Positions 12,138 through 24,146 of a stretch of DNA of 64,000 bases are shown piece by piece. The DNA comes from Paraspadella gotoi. Its lineage: Eukaryota > Chaetognatha. Under the pieces are notes generated by a model. The model saw only the letters and a list, made by a program, of their open reading frames with translations, searched no databases and was not told the DNA's origin. The number at the start of each line of letters is the position of its first letter. Position 1 is the first letter of the stretch. The DNA lies in contig CM119270.1 in assembly GCA_051294375.1 (NCBI GenBank), positions 2,656,059-2,720,058 on the forward strand, in the 5' to 3' direction. The position numbers were made by a program, and so were the translations under genes.

Positions 12138-15100
12138 CACGAACATCCTCTCCCTTCTTGGCCAGTTGGTGGGGTCTGACATGCTGGCGCTGCTTCTGGG
12201 GCTGGCGTTCGGGAACGGATGCTGACCGCCGGGCGAAGTGTGCGAGAGGCGTGGGCGGCGTTTTTCGCGAGAGAATAACACGCCAAAGTTAGCGGCGGGC
12301 GTTGCGGCGCGTTTTGCGATGCTGTCGAGAAGTTAGGTGAAAGGAGGGAGGGGCGGTCTTGTTTTTTACTGTGCATCTCTTGTACCTCATCTGTGCTATT
12401 TCGGTTTCTCTCATACCTACAGATTCTGATATTTGACACTGTCTCTCTCACTCTACACAGCTCTCTTGCGAGATTTGTCTCTCTCTCTTGCATCTTCGCT
12501 CGTGACGTCTCTCCTCTCTATCTCCATCTCATCTCCTCAGTTCTCTCCTCTCTCTCTCTCTCTCGTCTCGTCATCATCCTTGCTGTACCTCTATTCTCGG
12601 CGACGGGCCAGGGCCGTGTCCGTATTGATTCATTCCTGTCAATTCATTTCATTCACTCTCATCTCCCTGTCCATGACTCTCCGTCTATCTCTCTGCTGTC
12701 TCATCGTCTCCTCTGACATTCTGACCCTCAGGCTCGAAAGTATCGCGTTCGCTCTCTGCGCATCGAGGCTCTTCCTTATCTCTCTGAATCGACATCTCTG
12801 GGTTTCACCCCGCCGCCGCTTCCTCGCCGAGCAACACTTCTCCGTCATGGAGCTACACCCCGAGACGGTGGTGCGTTGATGCGCTGCAATGCGATGATTC
12901 GATAGGCTCGTGTTGAGGTACGTAACTGTGAAATTACACCGCGGTGATGGATTATCGAGCAAGTTTGCTGTCGCTGCAAGTCCGCGCTCTGTGGAATGGC
13001 GACTGACATGAGTGGTGTGAGCTAGGTTGAACTGCTGGCAATGAGGGGACGTATGAATGGCGGTTGAAAATTGAGTTAGCGAGATTAGTTTCGCCGTTGA
13101 AGTAGGCTGACTGTATATGGAGGCATTGAGCTTGAGCATTACAGCATGTGCAATGACGCGACTTGCAATGTGCGGTGGATTGCAAGGTAATAGCTGGGTC
13201 AGAACCATATCGCAATCGAGATCTAAGAGGGTAACTGACCCATGACAGTCTCTTTGATGGGATTGAATGAATTTCTGCAGGAATACCACCTTTTTGGGGG
13301 TTTAAATATGGATTTTCTTCTCTTCTCTCTCTTTCTGCAATGACTGGACGTAATTTATGAGGTTGAAAGAAAAAATGTTACTGCGTTGAGTGATAGATAA
13401 CGATGATAAACGAGGGAATTAGACGTCCTAGTCTAAAACTCTAAATAGCATTACTACGTTTAATTGTGAATTGATTCTTTATCATTCCAGTTCGATTGGA
13501 CGCGCGGAAGGTTGATGAGACAAATTTGCACGATGGGAAATCTGCTGACATTTCCAGATCACTTACAGATATCGAGACAACATTTTTAAAAACGAAAGTG
13601 TTGAGGATGATTTAGCGAGTCGGAAGGAAAGGGAAAATTCTGAAAAGCGAATTGTATCGTTTTGTATTGAGCCTATGTTCGTTCTTTGCTGATAAGCATT
13701 TCCAAAAGTAGCGACAAATCGTGTGTTTCGTCTAACAAAACATGTTTAGTCTTCAGCGACTACAGTATTAGTTAGAAGTTTTTGAGAAGTCGACGAACAG
13801 ATTCTCTCGGTTTTTTTTTTTCAACTTACACTGTTTAAAAAATTTCTTAAATTTTTTTGACGATATTTATTTTTAAATAGTAGTATCTGTACGAAAAAAA
13901 AATTGGTCACAAATTTATTATGTCTTTTTTAGCGAAGAAATATTTGACAGTCAATACTTTTGAATCATCAATTGGAGTCGTAAAATAATTCTCTTGAGGC
14001 CAGCACATTACGCGAGAGGATTTCGCCGAAGGAAGACTCCGGTTCTCCTGATTTTCCCATCTCCAGGCTTCGCAACTGTCATGATTGGCTTCTGCTTGCC
14101 GGCCGTGGCATCCTGATCTGTAAACGCAGGTCGAGCTGAAGAAGATCCCCTTTAGTAAACTGCGTCGGGGTGCTTTTGTCCTGCGGTTCTGCGCTTATTC
14201 GATCGGAAGCGTTTCGAATTCCTACGAGTTGCCCTTGTCTTTTAATATTTTGATTATTTAAGTTTATAAATTATTAAACTGGTATAATGTTTTTTTTCCT
14301 TTTTGATTGTTGTCGTTTAATATACGAAACTTTGATTATATTTTACTATGGAATCTATTTGAAAAAATACCTGAACCATTATTAGAACTGGTTTTTTTTT
14401 TTTTGGTTTTTTTGCAAACATAAGTTACATTTATAATCCAAACAAAAGAGCAGAGAGAGAGAGAAGAGAGAGCAGAGAGAAGAGAAGAGAGATGAGAGAG
14501 AGAAGCAGAGAGAGGAGGAGAGAGAGAGAGAGAGGGACTGAATTCTAATACAAACTTAATAACAGTTTTCCACAGGCGGGTTTAGTCGTTAGCCTGTAAT
14601 CCCCGGTTGACTCGGGAGCCTGCGGGGACGTGGCGAATAAGGTGGCGCTGCGGAGGAATACTGAATATTCCATCTACAGGGTACCCGCAGGCACAACTCG
14701 AATCCACACGCTGGAAGCACCATCGTTGTGCAACGTCGTCGTGTCGTCTGAGGCGAGGGTTGCAGGGTTTCCATGTGTCCTGTAGGTCGTCATCATTAAG
14801 TTCTTCAGTTCCTGGTTCTCACTCGTCTCTCCCTTTTTCCGCATTTTTATATGTCGATACCTCAGTCAAATTTTTAGATCTGCCAATTTTGGAAACTTTT
14901 ACTTTTTCGAAATTTACTGTTATCGTTTTACAATGTGCATTTCGATAAATTACAAAACTCAAACTCAATACTCCACGACGACGGCCACCAGTTTCCCTTT
15001 CGTTTTTTTTTTTCCCCACTCCCAAAGATCATCAGCGACGTCTACAAAACCCTGATTATGCTTCATGGCTTTTTAAGACCGAGGACCATCTGGCTCTCGG

Positions 15101-16172
15101 ATCACTACTTGCGCCTCGTCCAAGGACGACGCGCAGATTGGGTTACGTCTTCGTCACGAGACAAGTCACGTGATTCTTAAGCTCACGAGACGACTTTTGC
15201 TATCATTGGAATCCCGCGGACCGTGGCTGTTGGTGTTCCGTAGGTAAGTTGGCGTTGTATCTGTCTTTATTTTACAGTTTACTTTTTTCGTTACAATTAC
15301 TTTCACAAATTGCGTTAGGGATTAGAGTTTTGGGAGGTTATGGATTACGCATCAGATTCAGGTTAGGTTTAAAGGTGGGGTTAGGATTACGTTAGGATTA
15401 GCAGTCAAGTTGGGGATTTAGGTAAGAGATTAAAAACCGAGTTCAGGAATCTTTCTTACTTTCTTTCTTTCTTCCCTCTTCCCTAATCCCACAATCCCCT
15501 AAACCCCCAGGCTTCTACGTCGGATGGCGCTACGGACCCGCCCTCCCTATTCTCATGAAAGGCGCCGAACTCTTCTGTGGAACGCCTCTTCTTCGGCCGT
15601 CTTTGCTCGGCCACTGGTTGCCATGGTAATTGTTACCGCCCTAGCGACGCTGTCACATCGTTTACGTGCTGCTTACCGAAGGCTATCAGCCGCGAGGCCG
15701 ACTGTGATAGGGCTGAAGTTGGCGGCGAAGAGCTTGCTTCCCGCGTCAACACGGTTGTTGACTTTTTAATACAATTGAAACAATTTGTAGAAAAATTTTA
15801 TTGCTTTATTTAATAGAGAAGTCAAGTACTCTACGAGTTAATGAGCGAGTTAATGAGAGAGTCTTGATTTAAAAGCTTACAGTCATTAATGTTGTTAAGA
15901 TGGATGGGATCATGGAGGCAAAATAGATTATTTATTAAATTAATGGATAACTATAAAATGCGATTGACCAAATTCCATGACATCATTGTCGTCTTCTTCC
16001 CTCGCCATAGATCCCCCACCACTGCGGCATTGATGCAGTTCGCCAACTTGACCCCAGCTGGGCGATCGACTCACCTCGTCCGCTCACGGAAGGGAGCAGC
16101 ATCTCACCAGCCTCTTAACCCTGCGGCCTTTGACATTGTCGAGCCGCAGTGCCTGCGGATTTGCCGTGACCG
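12138..16172 (+). pseudogene. OMA1: OMA1-like metalloprotease, frameshifted copy A
   Basis: Noisy counterparts of all OMA1-like exons lie at about 12138-12333, 12732-12870, 13491-13606, 15028-15240, 15512-15765 and 16012-16172. Single-base insertions break the frames: around the zinc site the bases after GTCACGTGATTCTTAA read into a stop, while copy B reads HETSH cleanly. One part is informative: after an intron (about 12334-12731) copy A contains an exon start missing from copy B. Allowing for an indel, it reads like the Gly-Arg-Lys/Arg motif that follows the membrane segment in OMA1 proteins. Treat it as an assembly-error copy, not a biological pseudogene, unless reads show otherwise. Confidence 0.75.
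12880..13340. repeat. about 41-bp degenerate tandem repeat, copy A version
   Basis: Noisy counterpart of the intronic minisatellite at 21015-21400 in copy B, with recurring CTGCAATG and GGTTGAA words. A 216-codon open frame on the minus strand here comes from the repeat plus indels and has no counterpart in copy B. Confidence 0.65.
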
Positions 16173-16822
16173 CCCGTGCGGAGCCGGGCAGTTTGTGTGT
16201 GGATCGGCAGTCGAGGCCGGATAAAAAGGAGAAATGCGCAGAGGAATTCTTTGTTAAAAAAAAACGTGATGCTGATATAAAAATGAAAAAGGTTATGCGA
16301 ATAAAAACATCAATAAAATAGTCTTATTTCTTGTTTTCTGTTTTGCTTTGTTTGTTTTTTTTCAAGTTTTCATTCCATCTTATTCTTCTTCTAACTTTCT
16401 TAACTTTTCTTACCCTGCTATTATTTTTCTTTTAATCTTATGACTTAATCAGTTAATCTGAATCTCTGTCTTTGCGTCACGAATTCTCACGCCGAAAAGT
16501 TGTGTAAGTTTATCTCCCTCACTCTTCCCTCTTCCTTTCCTGCTCTTCCTCCTCTTCCTCATCTTTCTCACTTTCTTCCTATTACTCGCTACATCTTTCT
16601 TTATCTTTTTGCTTTTATTCGACATATTTTGTTAATATTTCTCCTGAACATGAATGTCGCAGATTCAACATTGCCTTGGCGACGTCTTTTCCTTAAGTTT
16701 CTCAATTTAACTACAAACTACTACTTAAATTACGATTGAAAGTGTATTTAGTCTAGATCGGAAAATAAAAATGGTTCCTAAACCGTCACAATTTTATAAT
16801 CTTGCATTGAATTCTTTTAACC

Positions 16823-16824
16823 CC

Positions 16825-16887
<63 letters not shown>

Positions 16888-17098
16888 TCTCTCTCTCGTT
16901 CTCTCTCTCTACTCCCTTCGCCGCTGTCGCGGCGAAGTGTTTGAAAGTTAATTGTTTCCTCCTCGAATTTTCACCCGCGAACTTTTGATCTGCACATTCG
17001 TGAGAGACCGACGAAGGGAACCCCCTCCTTGTGAAGATGATAGAGAGAGAGAGAGAAGAGAGAGAGAGAATGAGAGAGAGAGAGAGAAGAGCAGAGAC

Positions 17099-17136
<38 letters not shown>

Positions 17137-17140
17137 GAGA
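16823..17140. repeat. (CT)n - hairpin - (GA)n block, copy A
   Basis: A CT tract (about 16823-16912), a perfect 9-bp hairpin at 16916-16937 (CTTCGCCGC, loop TGTC, GCGGCGAAG), a unique spacer, then a GA tract (about 17040-17134). The CT and GA arms are complementary, so the block is a long imperfect inverted repeat between the OMA1-like and synthetase-like genes. Confidence 0.8.
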
Positions 17141-18261
17141 AATTAAGGAAGCTTACACTCATTCCAGAAACTCCAGGGATCGATGGAAAAAGGTGCAGTA
17201 GAGGGTAAGTGTTGATTAAAGCGCGCGGCATGTGTTTACGGGATTTACGTCGTTGTTGTCTCGTTTCTTGTCTGCATCGTTGTGGTCGACCGCTATCTTC
17301 AGTTTTTTGACTTTCATGCAGGTCAGACAATAAGTAGTTTATTGTCCTCAGAGAAAGTAAATCATCTTCAAATCTTCGTATCGCAATATTCATCGTAAAC
17401 TTTTGCAGGATCGACCTTAAAATGTCGCCCAAAACCTGGCGGCCACTCGGCGGAAACTAAAAACATTTCAAAAAAGGACCGAAAGTAAAAATCACAAATT
17501 TGTCGCGCGATTTTTCTTCCCTCTCGTTTTGTTTTCTTCTCCTTCTTTTTCCTGTTCGTCTCTCCTGTCTTTTTTTCTAAAGTCTCCTTCTTTATCTTTG
17601 TCTTTAATTTTTTTCTTCTTCTTCTTTTATTCGCAGTTAAAGTGTCACATCCAATTCCCTTTTTAGCGTAAACTCACCACTGTTGGCAGGCAAAATATTT
17701 TTCGGCCATCTTTGGACGAGAGAGAGAGAGAGAGAGAAGAGAGACGAGAGGAGAGAGGAGAGAGAGAGAGAGAGAGAAGAGAGAGAGAAGAGAGAGCAGA
17801 GAGGAGAAAGAGAGATGATTTTATACCATTTCAATTAGCCGTTGCGCCCCAGTAGCAATAGCAAAAACTTCGATTGCAATGCAATCATATCGAGTCATGT
17901 GACTAATAAAAAGCGAGTAAAATCGATCCATAGAATATATTTTTTTATTTTTTTTTATTTATTTTTTATTTTTTTATTTTTTTATAAAGGAAAAAACAGG
18001 TGGTGTTTGATTCTTCAAGCATTCTAACTAACGCCCCTCTACCTTTCATCCCGGCCATATTTTTTAAAACCCCACATTTCCAGCCTCTTAAATTCAGAAT
18101 AAAAGTTTTTTAAAGCGTTAAAGATTATGTATGGGGTGCCAAGGATAAGGAGTTGGGGATTATAGAAATCGGAATTAAATATTTTATAAGAATTAGATTT
18201 AAATATTACAGTTAAAATTTAGATTCAGGCATCCACATTAAAACAGGTGCTTTTTGGAAAA

Positions 18262-20566
18262 TATTGTCGAACGGCCCACACCTATCATCATTACTATTGC
18301 TTGCCCCTAGCATGTCCTTTTTCCGCCATCACCCGTTCGTTACCTCCCCTTACATCAACATCAATACCCATCCCGTCGACATCTTCACTTTTATCAACGT
18401 CGTCTGCTTGAGAATCCCCAAGACGTTATCTTCACCGCCGCTGCTACGGGGGAAGACTTTCTCCGCCAAGAGGACGTCGATAATAACCAGTCGCATCGCC
18501 AGCGCTTTGACGAGAGATGGGGTGAGGAAAGGGAAGGGAATATGATGCGAATAGATGAAAGCAAAGAAAAAAAAGTTAAAAAAAAAATCCCATAAAAAAT
18601 TAAAACTAAATAAAAAAAAAAAAATTTAAAAAAAAAAAGCCAGAAAGAAAGAAAGAACTCCCCCAACCCACAAACAGGGCGGACGGGCGTCCTCCTTCTC
18701 TCTACCCTCTAGCGGTTTGAATCGATTATTCCTGTTCTACGCGACGACGGCATTGGGCCGCGCATCTTCGCCACCGGTTTGACGCTAAGTCCTTGGCGTG
18801 GAGGAGCATCGCGTTACTTGTGGGCTGAGAAAACCAGAGTGTAAGGAGGAAGCAGTTAGCAAAGATCATGGGTGCAGCGGGGAGGCGGTTGCAAAGATCA
18901 GGGTACAGTTTACCAAAGCTTGCTAGCGAAGTGTATAAAATTTTATTAATATAAGATTCAATATGGGGTGCTAAGGGGAAGAAATGTTACAAAAAATCAG
19001 GGGTGGTTGTGAAAAAAGTGTAGGGAATTTAGCGGAAGATTTTTTTTTCTGAAATAAAAAGAGACAATTATGACAATTAAGACAATAAAGAAGATTAAAC
19101 GATTTGAAAACAATATGACATTTAAACAATAAATGGAGTATTGAAGCAAGACTTAATTGCACTAATGGCAACTAAAAATTAAAGATTCAAACAATTAAGG
19201 ATCATGCGGACATTGCAAAATTGGAAAAGTATTGAAGTATATCAATTGAAAATCATGAGTGAATATTATCATCTATGGTTCCTAAACCTTTACACTAGGC
19301 CATTTGCCATTTTTTATTTTAGTCATTAGACAGAAATGCGGCAAATGAAAAAAACGATGTAAATACTATCATTATTAACCTAACATTTATACTAGGCCAT
19401 TGCCTTTTTTTTTTGTAAAGTCATAGACAGAAACTTTGTCAATTTTTTTATTTTTAACTGATCATAAATAAAGAAAGCATTAAATACCAGATTAAAATTA
19501 TTGAATACCCTTATTACCTTATTATTATTATTTTTCTTTTATCGTATGATACTAATTATTATTTTTATTCATTATTACTATTATTTATTTACATTATTAT
19601 TATTATTATTATATACTATGATTGAATTACTATTATTGGAATTACAACTTACAACGTAATCGAGTAAAAAAAAAGGGGGGAAAAACAAGGGTACAAGTCT
19701 GCAATTGGGAGGCTTTTGCCAAAACAAGGGTGCAAGGGGAGGCCGGTTGCAAATATCAGGGGTAAAAGAGGATAATATTTTTACTCATTATAAGACTACT
19801 GAACTACCTCGCAACTTGGTAAAAAGCGTAAAATTCTATTTTCAGAAAGAGCAAATTTACAAGATCCATCGCTCTGCTCTTCTCACTTCAAAATGCGTTA
19901 GACCATTGAGACCCACTACGGACCTCAATAAAACGATTGTTAAGTTATTTAGTTTTTAGTTCTTTTATCATATATTTGGCTATATATCTTTTAAAGCTCC
20001 CTATTTGCTGAATGAAATTCAGAATTAATGATTGTTTATTGATTTAAAAATTAGATAAAAGGCAAGGTTAAATTATAGGTTTAGGAATTAGGTTATTTAT
20101 TTTGCGTTGAGAGATTAGTTATTGAATAAGGTTAGAGATTTGGGTTCAAGGTAAGGAAAATATGGTTAAGTAATTGAATCTTGCATTAATATGTAAATTA
20201 AAAATTTAATAAATAATTCTACTCGAGTTAGCAATATTCAACGCGTTAAAAAAAAATCCCTAAAAAATCTAGAAAATAGGAACTTTTTGTAAATCAGTAA
20301 CCAGGTTTTTTTTTTATTATCTTCCATAAGTCACGGATTATTCTCGACCGGCGACCGCTCGAGGAGCACCGCGCCAATTCCTTTTGTCGTCTTTGGAATC
20401 CGACCCCACGTCGGACGTCTTTGGATAGAGGCGTGGCGACAACATCGGAAGTGGGCGTGTCCGAGAAGAGTTCTCGCTCAAGAATTAAAAGACTGATCGC
20501 TTACATTTTGATTGTTTGACTACGACGCGGTCGGCGTTCAAGGCGAGAAAGAAATAGTGGGTGAAG
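18262..20566 (+). pseudogene. synthetase-like gene 5' exons, frameshifted copy A
   Basis: Noisy counterparts of the first three exons of the acyl-CoA-synthetase-like gene: about 18305-18525 (TSPYININ... segment), 18678-18835 and 20335-20566. Insertions break the frames in all three. There are no 3' exons because the copy stops at the intron end (20739), where copy B begins. Best read as part of the duplicated representation of the locus. Confidence 0.7.
19036..19672. other. about 640-bp AT-rich insertion only in copy A
   Basis: Copy B goes directly from GGATTTAGCGGAAGAT (about 26683-26698) to AAGGGGAAAAACAAGG (about 26718). Copy A has about 640 extra AT-rich bases between the same words. The insert has an internal repeat: ACACTAGGCCATT/ATACTAGGCCATT each followed by T-runs, then CATTAGACAGAAA/CATAGACAGAAAC. 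No coding sequence seen. Confidence 0.65.
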
Positions 20567-20740
20567 TGTATTCCGTTGCGTTTCAACCAGTAAAACCAGT
20601 CAACTAGTCAATCAGTTGCGGTTTTTATTCGTTATTGCGTAAAAACAAAAAATCTTACTCTTATCTAAGGAACAAGACTGACAGACCAAAAAAGCTCTGC
20701 CATCATCTTTTCATGTCTGTTTTTATTTTCTGTCACAGTA

Positions 20741-23700
20741 TCTCTTCTCTCCTCTTCCCTTCTCTGGCCGTTGGTGGGCGTGACAGCTGGCGCTGCTCTG
20801 GGGCTGGCGTTCGAGCGGATGCTGACGCCGGCGAAGCGAGAGGCGTGGGCGGCGTTCGCGAGGAAACACGCCAAAGTAGCGGCGGCGTTGGCGGGCGTTT
20901 GGATGCTGTCGAGNNNNNNNNNNCCTTGGATCAATCCTGAAGACATCGTGGAGGATTTCGACGCCGACGAGTTCTTCGCCGGCAACACTCTGATGGAGCA
21001 CGACGAGAAGGTTGGCTGCGTTGATGCTGCTGCAATGACAGAATGATGATGGGGTTGAATGAGTTGTGTTAGCGATGATAAACAGTTGATGCGGTTGAAT
21101 GTAGGCTTCTGTAATGGCCGGCCATTGATGTTGTTGAGCTAATAACTGCTGCAATGAGGGACTAGCAATGCGGTTGAATTATTTGCTTCTGCAATGACTG
21201 ACAATTGATGGCATTGGGTTCATTCATTACGCAATGTCAGACCCTTGATGGGGGTGTTTCAAACTACTGCGGAAATGACAAGCTCTTTATGGGATTGAAT
21301 GAATTTCTGCAGGAATCACGGACCGTTTTAGGGGTTAAATGAGTTTCTTCTCTTTCTCTCTCTTTCTGCAATGACTGACTATTTATGAGGTTGAAAAAAA
21401 ATTATACTGTCATGATGATGATAACGATGATAAACAGGAATTGAGTCTAGTCTAAAACTCTAAATAATCTAACGTTTAATTGAATTGATTTCTTATCATT
21501 CCAGTCGATTTGGACGCGGAAGGTGATGAGAAAATTGGAGATTGGGAATCTCGACATTTCCGACTTCAGATATCGAGACAAACATTTTAAAACGAAGGTG
21601 AGATGATTTTAAGTCGGAGGAAGGGGAAATCTGAAAGGCGAATTGTATCGTTTTGTATTGAGCCTTTCGTTCTTTGCGATAAATTCCAAAAGTACGACAA
21701 ATCGTTGTTTGTTAACAAAACTTTGTTTAGTCTTCGAACAGTATTGTTAAAAGTTTGAGTCACGACAGATTCTCGGTTTTTCTTTTCAACTTCACGTTTA
21801 AAATTTCTTAAATTTTTTTGATGATATTTATTTTATAGTATCTACGAAAAAAAAATTGTCACAAATTTATTATTCTTTTTTAGCGAAAATATTTGATCAG
21901 TCAATACTTTTAATCATCAATTGATCGTAAAATATCCTTGAGCCAGACATTCGAGACGGATTTCGCCGAGGAACTCCGGGTCTCCTGATTTCCCATCTCC
22001 AGGCTGTCCACTGTCATGATTGGCTTCTGCTTGCCGGCCGTGGCATCTGATCTGTAAACGCAGGTCGAGCATGAAGAAGATCCCCTTTAGTAACTGCTCG
22101 GTGCTTTGTCCTGCGTTCTGCGCCTTTTCAGATCGGAGGTTTCGAATTCCTACGAGTTGCCCTTTCTTTTTAATATTGATTATTTAAAGTTATAAATTAT
22201 AAACTGTTAATTTTTTTTCTTTTTGATTGTTTCGTTATATTACGAAACTTTGATTACATTTTACTAGGAATTTTTGAAAAAATACCTGAACATTATTAGA
22301 ACGGTTTTTTTTTTTTTGTTTTTTTTGCAAACATAAGTTACATTTATAATCCAAACAAAAAGAGCAGAGAGAGAAGAGAGAGAGAGGAGGAGAGAGAGAG
22401 AGGGACTGAGATTCTAATACAACTTAATAACAGTTTTTCCACAGGCGGGTTTAGTCGTTAGCCTGTAATCCCGGTTGACTCGGGAGCCTGGGGACGTTGG
22501 TCGAATAGGTGGCGCTGCGGGGAATACTGATATTCCATCTACAGGGTACCCGCAGGCACACTCGAATCCACACGCTGGAAGCACCATCGTTGTGAACGTC
22601 GTCGTGTCGTCTGAGGCGAGGTTGCAGGGTTTCCATGTGTCCTGTAGGTCGTCATCAGAAGTTCTCAGTTCCTGGTTCTCACTCGTCTCTCCCTTTTTCC
22701 GCATTTTGATATTGTTCGATACCTCAGTCAAATTTTTAGATCTGCCAATTTTGGAAACTTTTACTTTCGAAATTTACTGTTTCGTTTTACAATGTGCATT
22801 CGATAAATTACAAAACTCAAACTCAATACTCCACGACGAGGCACCAGTTTCCCTTTTCGCTTTTTTTTTCCCACTCCCAAAGATCATCAGCGACGTCTAC
22901 AAAACCCTGATATGCTTCATGGCTTTCAAGACGAGGACCATCTGGCTCTCGGATCACTACTTGCGCCTCGTCCAGGACGACGCGCAGATGGGTTACGTCT
23001 TCGGTCACGAGACAAGTCACGTGATCTTAGCTCACGAGACGGACTTTTGCTTCATGGAATTTTCCCGCGACGTGGCGTTGGTGTCCGTAGGTAAGTTTGG
23101 CGTTGTATCTGTCTTTATTTTACAGTTTACTTTTTTCGTTATCAATTACTTTCACAAATTGGTTAGGGATTAGAGTTTTTGGGAGGTTATGGATTACAAT
23201 CAGGGATTCGGGTTTAGGTTTAAAGGGTCGGGGTTATGGATTAGCGTTATGGATTAGAGTCAAGTTGGGGATTTGGTAAGAGATTAAAACCGAGTTCAGG
23301 AATCTTTCTTACTTTCTTTCTTTCTTCCCTCTCCCTAATCCCACAATCCCCCCAAACCCCCCAGGCTTCTACGTCGGATGGCGCTACGGCGTCCCTATTC
23401 TCATGAAGGCGCCGACTCTTCTGTGGGAACGCCTCTTCTTCGGCGTCTTTGCGTCCCTGGTTGCCATGGTGAATTGTTACGCCCTAGCGACGCTGGTCAA
23501 CATCGTTTACGTGCTGCCTTACCGAAGGCTACTCGAGCGCGAGGCCGACGTGATAGGGCTGAAGTTGGCGGCGAAGGCTTGCTTCCCGCTCAACACGGTT
23601 GGTTGACTTTTAATACAAATGAAACAATTTGTAGAAAAATTTTATTGCTTTATTGATAGAGAAGTCAAGTACTCTACGAGTTAGTGAGCGAGTTAATGAG

Positions 23701-24002
23701 AGAGTCTTGATTTAAAAGCTTACAGTCATTATGTTGTAAGATGGATGGATCATGGAGGCAAAATAGATTATTTATTAAATTAATGGATAACTATAAATGG
23801 ATTGTACCAAATTCCATGACATCATTGTCGTCTTCTTCCCTCGCCATAGATCCCCCACCACTGGGGCATGATGCAGTTCGCCAACTTGACCCCCAGCTGG
23901 CGATCGACTCATCCGTCCGCTCTCGGAAGGGAGCAGCATCTCACCAGCCTCTTACCCTGGGCCTTTGACATTCGAGCCGGCAGTGCCTGCGGATTGCCGT
24001 GA
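20741..24002 (+). CDS. OMA1: OMA1-like mitochondrial zinc metalloprotease (M48), 5' partial
   Basis: OMA1 is an inner-mitochondrial-membrane M48 peptidase that cleaves OPA1 and other substrates under stress. Visible exons: 20741-21010 (10-N gap inside), 21505-21597, 22883-23090, 23365-23597, 23850-24002 (stop TGA); all phases match. Exon 1 encodes a hydrophobic stretch, LTPAKREAWAAF and another hydrophobic segment (AAALAGVWML), like the membrane region of OMA1. Exon 3 holds the zinc motif HETSH in GHETSHVILAHE. Exon 4 holds LEREADVIGLKLAAKAC, whose Glu is the expected third zinc ligand. Exon 5 encodes PSWRSTHPS, the C-terminal family motif. The family segment NAFVLPNG is diverged to ICFMAFKTR. 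The N-terminus and transit peptide are missing because copy B starts inside the exon. AATAAA lies at 24129 and 24141. Identity is strong. Whether the divergence reflects a paralogue or changed substrate handling is open. Confidence 0.86.
20914..20923. other. assembly gap, 10 N, hides an intron
   Basis: In copy A the matching interval is occupied by about 400 bases (about 12334-12731) of CT-rich intron and about 40 bases of exon. The 10-N symbol therefore stands for several hundred missing bases. Confidence 0.85.
21015..21400. repeat. about 41-bp degenerate minisatellite in OMA1-like intron
   Basis: About nine units of roughly 40 bases follow each other. Each has a CTGCAATGA-like start and a TTGATGGGGTTGAATGA-like second half (for example near 21020, 21075, 21110, 21150, 21190, 21230, 21275, 21310 and 21365). 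The units are strongly diverged, so the array is old. Confidence 0.75.
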
Positions 24003-24128
24003 CCGCCCGTGCGGAGTCGGGCAGTTTGTGTGTGGAGCCGGGCAGTCGAGGCCGGATAAAAGTGAGAAATGGTAGAGGATTCTTTGTTAAAAAAAAACGT
24101 GATGTGATTAAAAATGAAAAAGTGATGG

Positions 24129-24146
24129 AATAAAAACATCAATAAA
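24129..24146 (+). terminator. polyadenylation signals of OMA1-like gene
   Basis: Two AATAAA hexamers (24129-24134 and 24141-24146) lie about 130 bases after the stop codon, followed by a T/TG-rich stretch typical of a downstream element. Confidence 0.6.

Larger units (their letters stand above)
12138..20739 (+). repeat. tandem duplication, copy A (error-rich)
   Basis: Matches copy B (20740-27698) in order and orientation over the whole OMA1-like gene, the intergenic CT/GA region and the 5' part of the synthetase-like gene. Matching landmarks: 14573 with 22441; 15028 with 22883; 18316 with 25996; 20335 with 27290; the ends 20739 with 27698 (both at TTTTCTGTCACAG). Copy A carries frequent single-base insertions and some deletions that break every OMA1 exon. 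For example, the interval 14573-18638 is about 5% longer than its counterpart. It also has about 640 extra bases near 19.0-19.7 kb, and sequence for the part of OMA1 hidden by copy B's 10-N gap. It is most likely a second representation of the same locus (haplotype or raw read) rather than a second gene set. Confidence 0.9.

Noticed and set aside
12639-13289. 216-codon open frame on the minus strand
   Set aside because: It lies over the degenerate minisatellite and error-rich copy A. The matching part of copy B does not preserve the frame.
22461-22500. GCCTGTAATCCCGGTTGACTCGGGAGCC-like text resembling Alu/7SL RNA (also at 14599)
   Set aside because: The match covers only about 30 bases forming a local hairpin. 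The conserved S-domain words expected for SRP RNA (such as GGAAACGGAGCAGG) do not follow, so no 7SL or Alu call is made.
22414-22731. 105-codon minus-strand frame (LQDTWKPCNLAS...)
   Set aside because: It lies in an OMA1-like intron, has no recognisable domain, and is broken in copy A. It could be a repeat fragment but not a supported gene.
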